Source: Macrotrachela quadricornifera
Lineage: Eukaryota > Rotifera > Eurotatoria > Philodinida > Philodinidae
Direction of reading: 5' to 3'
DNA: 64,000 nucleotides
Assembly (NCBI GenBank): GCA_022393335.1
Contig: JAJEKB010021087.1
Coordinates: 683,435-747,434 of the forward strand
Under the pieces are notes generated by a model. That model was not told the origin of the DNA. It did no database searches and saw only the letters and a program-made list of their open reading frames with translations. A program made the translations under genes and the position numbers. Below are positions 56,441 to 64,000 of the stretch, in pieces. How positions within the stretch are numbered: position 1 is the first letter of the stretch; every line of letters begins with the position of its first letter.

Positions 56441-57139
56441 ATGGCAAACATTGTTGCTGTTTCTGCTCTCTTATCTTGGACGAATTTCACTTGGTTTAAT
56501 CAACCGACGGTATGGTCTACAAATGAAAGCACCATTATTGTTCACACTGATCCTGATACTGATTTTTGGAGTAAGACACATTATGGTTTCATACGTGATA
56601 CTGGTCATTTCTACTATCGATCATTGTCTGGTGATGAATCTTTCACAGCGACTGTCAATGTCCGAGGAAAATATCATTCATTGTACGATCAAGGTGGTTT
56701 AATGGTACGCATTGATAAAGACAATTGGATCAAATGTGGAATAGAATATGTTGGAGATGTACAACATGCTAGTGCCGTTATAACTGTCAACGGTTGGTCC
56801 GATTGGAGTGTTGTTGAAATTGCATCACCTGATGTTTTGAAATTGCGTGTCAAACGAGACAAGGAAGTCGTACAAGTTGACTTTGCTGAGGGTGAACAAG
56901 GAAGTTTCAAAATGCTGAGATTAGGTTATTTACCGGTAATAGATCGATCACAACCCATCATGGTTGGAATTATGTGTGCATCTCCTACCAAAGATGCACC
57001 GGGATTTGAGATTACTTTTAACGATTTATCTATTGTAGAAGAGGGTGGCACAGGTAGAAATACCGGTGCCACTATTTATTCTATGTTTTATTATGTACTT
57101 ATCGTGTTAGTTATTATCATTCAAGCATATGATATATAG
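56441..57139 (+). CDS. DUF1349 protein with hydrophobic C-terminal tail
   Basis: 232 residues, single exon. Residues about 10-200 match DUF1349, a concanavalin-like beta-sandwich known from bacteria and fungi (yeast Ree1 belongs here): FYYRSLSGDESFTATVNV, YDQGGLMVRIDKDNWIKCGI, EYVGDVQHASAVITVNGWSD and GIMCASPTKDAPGFEITF. The last 20 residues (SMFYYVLIVLVIIIQAYDI) are hydrophobic after a Gly/Thr-rich spacer, fitting a tail anchor or GPI signal; no N-terminal signal peptide is evident, which argues for a tail anchor. The family's distribution and the lack of introns suggest horizontal acquisition, an inference. Role unknown. Confidence 0.8.
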   Translation: MANIVAVSALLSWTNFTWFNQPTVWSTNESTIIVHTDPDTDFWSKTHYGFIRDTGHFYYRSLSGDESFTATVNVRGKYHSLYDQGGLMVRIDKDNWIKCGIEYVGDVQHASAVITVNGWSDWSVVEIASPDVLKLRVKRDKEVVQVDFAEGEQGSFKMLRLGYLPVIDRSQPIMVGIMCASPTKDAPGFEITFNDLSIVEEGGTGRNTGATIYSMFYYVLIVLVIIIQAYDI

Positions 57140-57687
57140 AATGTGAAGTATGAAAATGGGTACTCCGGCATTTTGTCCCTTACTATTCGTCCTAATTATA
57201 TCTTGTTCCATTACATTTGATCCTCTTACACCTCGTCCCAAGAGCTAAGTAAATAAATCTTACACTGTTTTACTGGATGCATCAGAAACATTTCTCTATG
57301 TAGCCAATTTTCAGATATGAGAAAAAACTTTTTATTGCACTTATTGAAATCAATTTAAATTGCGTCGACGTTTCAATCATTGAAATTAATTAATCTCGTT
57401 GTACGATAATTTTCGATGATTTTTCCATCCGAGATTAATTTCGGTTAAACCATAATCAATCATACTAATTGTCAGATAAACTATCAGAAGAATAAGCAAC
57501 AAACGAATCGTCATATAATTTGCATACTACAAATTATTATTAAAACATAACAATCTTAATTAGAAAATTTTATGCTATGTGTTATGAGAGAACCGATTGT
57601 TTTTCATAGACGATATTTAGCCAGAGCTGTTAGATCACTCACAGAATAGAAAACCGTATAAGTGACTAAAATACTCGACACACATTC
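57140..57687. other. Intergenic, no gene seen
   Basis: AT-rich, nothing recognisable. Confidence 0.45.
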
Positions 57688-57812
57688 TTATTTTTCACTA
57701 AATAAATCTTTACCAATCACTTGAAATTGCCAGATAGCAGCTGCTGTACTCCATACGCCAGTAATCACAAATAAAACAATTATCTGATTGTTATTCGTTT
57801 CCCACCGATACA
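57688..57812 (-). pseudogene. Last-exon fragment, UNC-93/MFS-like
   Basis: After an ATTTTAG acceptor the minus frame reads VYRWETNNNQIIVLFVITGV, then WSTAAAIWQFQVIGKDLFSE and a stop at 57688. The membrane-like stretch and the W..xAxWQxQ..GxLF pattern recall the seventh to eighth segments of UNC-93-type major-facilitator proteins. No upstream exon was found before the transposase relic at 58459, so it is probably an isolated 3' exon of a truncated gene. Confidence 0.3.
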
Positions 57813-58458
57813 CTAAAATAATCAATATTAAAACATCCTATTCGACCGATGCATTTGATTATCCATCTAAAGACATAACTACTTAATACATAACATATTC
57901 TATGAACGACCATTACGAGATCGACATATCTAGAAAACTATTAACGATATATCGTAAAGAAGAAAGAAATTTATTTGTACCGAATGCCAATTAAGCAAGT
58001 GATGAAGGACTAAACAAAATTTTCTGAAAAATCGTAAAATAGATGATTATTCTTATACTCGTGTGAATTGAGCTGATAAAAATGTTTTTTCAACTAGAGT
58101 CAACATTGTTATTGGAATAAGAAATATTTTATCCGTATATTTATATTTCACCAATGACAAGAGTACTTCGAAAAAGGCCTAGGACAGTTCCATATTAGTT
58201 CCGTTCTTAGGAACTATGCAACAGTTCTTTTGAAAGGAACTGATATGTAATTAGCTCGTTGTGGCATAAATGAGACGGAACTGAAATATTACGAAAACAA
58301 GTGATCATATTCGCTTAACAATATATTCTATATGGATATGGCCAACTCACTCAAGAAGTATTGTCACTTTTGATGTTTTTTCTATACTTGAACCCAAGAT
58401 ATTTTATAGTTTTGAGAAGATTTGACTTCGTTTGGATAAGAAAAATTTGGATATTCCG
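57813..58458. other. Intergenic; possible MITE scrap
   Basis: GGACAGTTCCATATTAGTTCC near 58190 and GGAACT words to about 58280 resemble the interior of the hAT MITE at 58967, suggesting a truncated relative. No gene. Confidence 0.35.
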
Positions 58459-58860
58459 CTAGTATTCTTTCAAGAAGAGTTGTATGACTGGTTTCCGTCC
58501 GACACTACCTACCTTCTTGGATGGTCTCGGTTCACGAACTGAAATCAACGATTTTGCCATTGATACTGTTTGATTCAGTTTACGATAGCCCATCATGATT
58601 GCTCCTAATGATGTGATACTCGATACTGTTGTACGAGTCGTCGAGGTATCCCATGAAGATGATGGGATGGTGATTAAACTTCGATTATGCAGAAAATAAA
58701 TCTTATACTCTTTGCTCTCTTCGTTGTGGCGTTGCAGCTCTTCTACAATAAGTTCACGTATTCCTTTGTTCAAATTGCCAAGCGACCTTATTGATATTTC
58801 AAGACAGGCTTGAGTGAGCTTCAATGTGTTGTTGAGAGGAATTGTTTGACCATTTTTCTC
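58459..58860 (-). pseudogene. N-terminal relic of a DDE transposase related to the 26-kb element
   Basis: The minus frame reads EKNGQTIPLNNTLKLTQACL, EISIRSLGNLNKGIREL, a Ser/Thr-rich linker and PRPSKKVGSVGRKPVIQLF. Each block has a counterpart in exon 1 of the intact transposase at 27942-28363: EKEKLGPMIPLYN, ISIRSVGRLKNEMREV and PRSPRKFSNVGRPLTIL. Catalytic exons are absent. A stop precedes the first block, so no start survives. Divergence indicates a different, older subfamily. Confidence 0.6.
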
Positions 58861-58966
58861 TGATCAATAAATAATATCATCCGAAAAAATAATCGTTTGA
58901 TCTAGACAGAATATTCTCGACTAGCCATCAGAATTAAAGTCTCTTTAGACGATAGAACCTGTATAT

Positions 58967-59199
58967 TAGGTGTGTGATAACTCAGGTTCAACAGTTCGTG
59001 TGGACTGAATCAAAGAACTGGATTTTCGGTTCCATTTTAAACATATGGAGCTGGTTTTCAATTCCGGTTCAAATGAAATGAACTGGCGAACAATTCCAGT
59101 TCGAATGAAATGAACCGATGAACAGGCTCATTTTAAACAAAACGAACTGGTTTGATCAGTTGCAGTTTCACGAGTTGATATGGAACTGTCACACACCTA
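58967..59199. mobile_element. hAT-like MITE with 8-bp target duplication
   Basis: 233 bp bounded by 11-bp inverted tips TAGGTGTGTGA / TCACACACCTA and flanked by the direct repeat CTGTATAT (58959-58966, 59200-59207). An 8-bp duplication with short tips is characteristic of hAT elements. The interior is a run of GTTC/GAAC words (AACTGG, GGTTC) that could fold on itself. No coding. Confidence 0.8.
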
Positions 59200-59207
59200 C
59201 TGTATAT

Positions 59208-60129
59208 ATTTATAACCTTCTTCACTATTAAGTAATGCGAATGTGGTAAATCTCACTCCGTATATATTCGATAAGGAGTAAAACGAATGAGTATGAATGC
59301 AGAACATGTCAAACCAGTAAAGAACGAATTATGCCTTTAGTGCATGCCATCATGGGAAGAGCTGTATATCACAAAATATGCAATCAAGAAAGAATGTGTA
59401 TACAATACGGAAATAAGGATGAAAAGAAGAAAGTATGCAGTAAAGCACAAAAATCATGCATATAGCCATTTAAGCAGGATGTGAACAGAGACAAATGTAC
59501 ACTGCATAGAGAATGAAGAATAGAAAAGTCCAGAGTGTTGCTATGAACAAGTTAATAGCGAATCATATTACACTACTACTGTACATTATGATTAAGTTCT
59601 GTCACAAAAAAATAATCAACTCAACGAGCTCTTCCATCCTACACAAGAACATAAGGTGAGGATTAAAAAAAACTTCGTAGTCCAATGCAGCATCCTTAGA
59701 CGACTCCGTCCTTACGACACAAACGTCTATATTCTTAAATAATAGTTTGAAAATCGACTTCATATGCACTCTTAAGATCCATTTGACGTAGGTAACTAAT
59801 GATTAAGAGTTGCAAACTAAGAAAAATCAATCGTCTTAGTTAAATAATGGATTGCTAAGAAAAATAGATCGATTATTTTTTCCTAGTTGTCCTATCATAT
59901 TTTATGTTATTCGACACTGAAATTCAATATTCACAAAAAACGATCTTTTAGTACAATGTCGCCGTGGTTTTTATATACGAACCAGCATGATGATCATTTT
60001 ATGGATGCCCTTTATTTTATGTGATAAATTTCGACATTTTATTCATTATTTTTATAAACATTGAAACTGTTTTATTTCTCAATTTAGATTTAAATATAAA
60101 AAAAATAAATGATGTTCTATGTCTATTGA
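59208..60129. other. Intergenic, no gene seen
   Basis: No recognisable coding sequence. The final 130 bp are AT-rich 3' flank of the reductase gene. Confidence 0.45.
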
Positions 60130-61179
60130 TCATTGACCTTGGAGTTTTTCCTGTAGTTTGACCAATTGGAGAATTAAATCTTCAATTGTCTTTCTGAATG
60201 GAATGTACGTAACAGCTAAATCATTTTGCGCTTTAGAACTATCGATTGTATAATGATCAGGCAATTGTTGACCTTTTATACCAACAGGTGTTGTATTTTT
60301 AATGGTTTCGGGAATAAGAAAGCTTTCATGAACGATATCTGCTATTTTCTGATAACTCCAATTTTCTCCTGCTATTATATATCGTTGACTCGTATCCGTG
60401 AATCGTTCTAATGCTGCGACATGTGTATATGCTACATCTCTGACATCAACTTGAAGGGGTGAATCTGTTTCTGGCATCTGAGCATTTTTACCACTTGTAA
60501 TCATTGACCAAATCAATGAATTCGAGCTGTTCATATCATTCGTTGAGTTAAAACCATTAGTACGTGGTCCAAATACCATCGGTTCACATATAGTTGCAAT
60601 TGTAAAGAAAGGATTTTCTGTGTCGATAAATTTCCATGCAGCACGTTCAGCACAAGTTTTCGATGCTAGATAAGCTGTGGTGCGATCATTTTTTGCAGCC
60701 GCTCCATCTGCATAGGTGAATGGACACCAATCGTTTTCAGTGTAGGCATAACCAGGCTGAAGTCCTTTGCTTGGATCAAAAACTGAAGCAAATGATGATG
60801 TTATAATGACCCTTTTAATCTGATTAGAATTATTTTTATTGTATTTATGAGCAGCATGTAGAACTCCCATAGTTCCATTGATTGCTGGCAAGAGAAATTC
60901 TTTTTCTGGATTTGTGACTGTCAAATGAACTGGTGAAGCAACATGAATGATACCATCAACGCCTTGAACAGCTTCATCAAATGAATCAGTGGCAATATCG
61001 TTAATGTGTACAAATGAAAGTCGATATTGATCATCCTTGGAGATACCATTGAGAACTTGCGATTCTTTGTCTTTTGATCGAACAGTTCCACGAACGTTAT
61101 AACCTTTATCGAGAAGATATTTAACAATCCAACCACCAATGAAGGAATTAGCGCCTGTTACAAGAATCGTTTTGGACAT
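60130..61179 (-). CDS. Extended SDR reductase (Gre2/dihydroflavonol-reductase-like)
   Basis: 349 residues, single exon, starting MSKTILVTGANSFIGGWIV, the NAD(P)-binding TGxxxxxG Rossmann motif at residues 8-14. VDGIIHVASPV, the catalytic Ser region (VIITSSFASV, about 128) and the YxxxK pair Tyr170/Lys174 (TTAYLASKTCAERAAW) complete the active site. FGPRTN and the substrate-side region follow the extended SDR plan. The closest pattern I know is the fungal Gre2/ketoreductase group (methylglyoxal, aldehyde and ketone reduction with NADPH), including GYAYTENDWCPFT. Length is normal for the family and no lesion is seen. The fungal-like signature without introns suggests horizontal transfer; that is inference. 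The substrate cannot be told from sequence. Confidence 0.85.
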   Translation of the reverse strand: MSKTILVTGANSFIGGWIVKYLLDKGYNVRGTVRSKDKESQVLNGISKDDQYRLSFVHINDIATDSFDEAVQGVDGIIHVASPVHLTVTNPEKEFLLPAINGTMGVLHAAHKYNKNNSNQIKRVIITSSFASVFDPSKGLQPGYAYTENDWCPFTYADGAAAKNDRTTAYLASKTCAERAAWKFIDTENPFFTIATICEPMVFGPRTNGFNSTNDMNSSNSLIWSMITSGKNAQMPETDSPLQVDVRDVAYTHVAALERFTDTSQRYIIAGENWSYQKIADIVHESFLIPETIKNTTPVGIKGQQLPDHYTIDSSKAQNDLAVTYIPFRKTIEDLILQLVKLQEKLQGQ

Positions 61180-61370
61180 CGTGTTGAGAATACTACAAAA
61201 AGAATTAAAAAAAGATTTTAATTATAATTTACAAATACAAAACCCAAACATATCACTAGATGCTCAAGAAATTGTCACTTTTTTCATCATGATAAGAAGA
61301 TTTCCAATACACTCGAAAGTTTATAGGCTATAAGCTTCATGTAATGCATATAGGATCTCAGCTTTAGAAC
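61180..61370. other. 5' flank of the reductase gene
   Basis: Short AT-rich leader region between the reductase start and the fold-back element. No motif stands out. Confidence 0.4.
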
Positions 61371-62604
61371 TTGGGTCCTAGTTGAAACTTATAGAGGATG
61401 ATATTGGCCTCAAATGATGAGTTTTTGTGAACTGATTTTAACGATTGGAGTTTACTAAAAGAATTAGCATTTTTCTGGACCTCCCCTCCTCTGAGGATAT
61501 TTTTGATGATGTTAGTAGTATCTCATTTTTGAGAATGTCATCGCAAGCCACGCTGAATTTTACATAAAACTTCGAGTGTGCCGATAAAATTCGGCATAGC
61601 TTGCGGTGACATTCTCAAAAATATCCTGCGTACTAATGGATAGTGAGGAGTATCTGTTAAGCAGCAGATATCACAAAGTACATGAAGTAGGTAAATATCA
61701 TTAGTGAGACTATATAAATAAAAGTTATGTTTTATTTCAAGGATATAGTTCTTTTCATCAGTTATTATATAGTGATACAGTGTTACATATGATTCCGACT
61801 TTCTGAAGTTTTTTATAGTGTGACAAGGTGAATAAAATACACTCAGTGTACTGCAAAATAGCTATTAGTGAACAATGTAATTCATCCACCGAATTTAGCC
61901 GAAGCTTTAATTCAAGTTTTAACTTGTTATTCGATAAAGTAGGTCATAATCTATTTTCAGTCGATGTACAACGATGCTCGGTTAAACTCTTGTCGACATA
62001 TGGTGTCTCAAACATAAGAGCCAATATGAATTTTTAGCACAACGTCATGGTTCTCTAAGATTCATCGGAAAAATAAACTTTTGAATTTCAACTTGAAACT
62101 TCGGGCAGAGCAAAGTCCTAATGAGACTAGTCTGTTCTGAAATTTTCGAATCTGTTAATGATTCCTATCCTTAAATATGAACATTTCACATTTTCTGCTA
62201 TAAGTGATATGAAAGAACTATTTTTTCCTATACACGTAACTCTGGATAGAACTAATCCAAAACTGTCAGAATAAACTGATCTCCTTGAGACCTTTCGCTA
62301 AGCAAAGTTTTAAATCGAGATTTGAGAAATGATTTTTCACGTAAATCTGAGGGGGATCACGACTTTTTGCATAATAAAGCCATAAAAATTAAATATCTCA
62401 AGCGAAATAAGCAATAAGCACTAACTCTTTTCAAGACGTTCATAGCTCACTAGAGCCTACATAATGCACATAGTCTCGAGTCAAAAGCGATTTGGCAATC
62501 GGAAATTGCTAGTTTTTTTGGCAAACTCAAACATCAAAATCAGTTCACAGAAACTCATCATTTGAGGCTAATATCATCCTCCATAAGTTTCAACTGGGAC
62601 CCAT
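61371..62604. mobile_element. Fold-back element with ~105-bp arms and internal hairpin
   Basis: Left arm 61371-61475 and right arm about 62500-62604 are inverted copies: GGGTCCtAGTTGAAACTTAT and its complement, then GAGGATGATATTGGCCTCAA with GAGGATGATATTAGCCTCAA. Within it, 61531-61566 and 61586-61621 form a second inverted pair (TTTTGAGAATGTCATCGCAA versus TTTTGAGAATGTCACCGCAA), a strong hairpin. No transposase; the short frames inside (61828-62037, 62562-62792) are not genes. Target duplication not resolved. Confidence 0.6.
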
Positions 62605-64000
62605 GCACAAAAGTTCTACAGATATTTCAAAAAATCAACATTGAAACTTCACAATATGTTCTAATAATGCTGCCTCATAGGGATGTAGTTGACGCGATGC
62701 AACGAAACACTATCAACGACATTCACCTAAATTCAGATAATGTGACTAGGATTGTATCGATTCGTTACGAAGTTCTGTCATTGTTTCACTAGTTCGAAGT
62801 ACAATTCGGTCAGTAGTGATGCAAACGCATCGTCAGCGCTACCTTTCTGTTTTTTACCTGTAATTTGTCTACTATCGAACGAAGTCGAGCACGTATTACA
62901 TTCTGAGTAAAATAAAAAAGAATACATACACGTTGTCTCTATCATAAGGTTCTTTCTTACACTTTTTCTTTTCTTTATCATTAATCTTATTTTATGAGTA
63001 GTTTTTTTTTATTCTGCATACATCCGACCGCTTCATGACTTTTTTTGCCTGTGGCAAAAAAAATGTGATAGCCCACGTACATAATCTACTTTTTGAAAAC
63101 AAAAAAAGATGAGACACATTGAAATAATAATCAAATGAAATCTTTTATATTTTTAATTTAAATCGATATATATATTCGTGACATATAATCTTTAACATTT
63201 TTTCTTTTAATTTAAATATGTACATATTGAAATCAATCATCTGATTAGACAGAAAAAAATGAACAATAATTCTTTTAAATATTATCAAAATTCCACTTTG
63301 TCTATCACAGAATATTCTTCATAAAGACTAATTTTACATAAATTATCATGTTCAACAGACAACATTGGTGTAATTAACTTCTTTAGCATATTTTCAGTAG
63401 ATATGTTGACATACAAGGATGTTCAATTTATTGTAGATCATTTTAGTTTGATATTCACCGCGGCGCGTCATCGGCAAGTTTTTTAAGGAAGAAATTTGAA
63501 AAACTCATGAATCTGCATAAAAACTTGCCATTTACGTATCAATGCACATCTCTGCTCTAAATAATATTTTTCGGTAATTATTCAATTCTACTTGAGGATT
63601 CTGCTGTTAATATCTATAGAACATAATATGTATTTGTTTAGCTTTCTTTTAAAGATGATCATCAATAATAAATTAAATAGTCAAACAAATATTTACCAAA
63701 GAAAGCATTATAAATAATGATGTACAATTATTTTAGAGTACAAATCATTATTTTAAAACGCTTGAAATACGTGTTATAAAGAAAATATAACTGTTGTTTA
63801 AATTTAAAACTCTGAAGTTTTAGAAGAATAAATAAAAAAATGTGAAAGTAATCACCTTTTATCAATAGAATAAATGTAAACAATCTATATATTGAGTATC
63901 CTCAATTTTCGTATATAATGTCTCGATCATGAAAAAACAGAAAATCCTGTTTCTTTGATTCTTCTATGATAGAAAATAGTTTAGGTCCCATACTTATACC
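62605..64000. other. Right end, no gene seen
   Basis: AT-rich. A small hairpin-like pair GGCAAGTTTTTT / AAAAACTTGCC lies at about 63474-63531. No coding sequence recognised up to the window edge. Confidence 0.45.

Noticed and set aside
1..64000. CRISPR arrays, bacterial operons, ribosome-binding sites
   Set aside because: The introns, eukaryotic transposons and domain types show nuclear animal DNA; no spaced direct-repeat array was seen.

Overview
The window looks like one stretch of an animal nuclear genome, most likely a bdelloid rotifer (Adineta/Rotaria type). This is inferred from AT-rich DNA, very short GT-AG introns (mostly 48-60 bp), OTU-carrying Helitrons, FG-GAP repeat proteins, an ART-like ADP-ribosyltransferase, fungal/bacterial-looking single-exon genes and a dense, varied population of DNA transposons. 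There is one 400-base assembly gap (40026-40425).

Layout. 1-3366: a decayed Helitron on the minus strand that runs off the left edge. 3969-4915: a TA-flanked element with about 200-bp inverted arms. 5393-5910: a four-exon cold-shock-domain-like gene broken by one in-frame stop. 5911-10579: gene-poor DNA with small duplications. 10580-18891: a second Helitron on the plus strand, whose 12-exon model (11 visible introns plus one cryptic in-frame intron) stays open for about 2,390 residues: OTU protease, Arg/Glu-rich repeats, DUF6570-like domain, HUH Rep, PIF1-type helicase. 19835-21448: coding remnants. 26078-29041: a complete TA-flanked Tc1/mariner-like transposon with about 527-bp, nearly identical inverted repeats and an intact five-exon DDE transposase. 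29638-35980: three tandem paralogues of an unrecognised membrane protein with two membrane segments and a Cys-rich loop. 36078-37699: a piggyBac-like MITE and a fold-back element. 38098-39792: FG-GAP/VCBS repeat protein. 40426-42348: a 2OG-Fe(II) dioxygenase joined to an F-box. 42587-44098: fold-back element with a SWIM zinc-finger transposase tail. 46760-47857: ART-like protein, with a dead mariner just upstream. 50583-51458: BTB-TLDc protein. 53306-54977: a dead relative of the 26-kb transposase and a fold-back element next to it. 56441-57139: DUF1349 protein. 58459-59199: a further transposase relic and a hAT MITE with an 8-bp target duplication. 60130-61179: fungal-like NADPH reductase. 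61371-62604: another fold-back element.

How it fits together: this is an accessory, transposon-dominated region. The intact host-like genes are scattered and mostly single-exon; the tandem membrane-protein trio is the only gene cluster. Two transposons (the OTU Helitron and the long-TIR DDE element) appear coding-competent; other members of the same broad groups nearby are dead. The most promising undescribed items are the long-TIR, intron-bearing DDE element with its intronless-looking relic, the tandem two-membrane-segment family, and the dioxygenase-F-box fusion. All family assignments come from motif recognition by eye; no database search was run.
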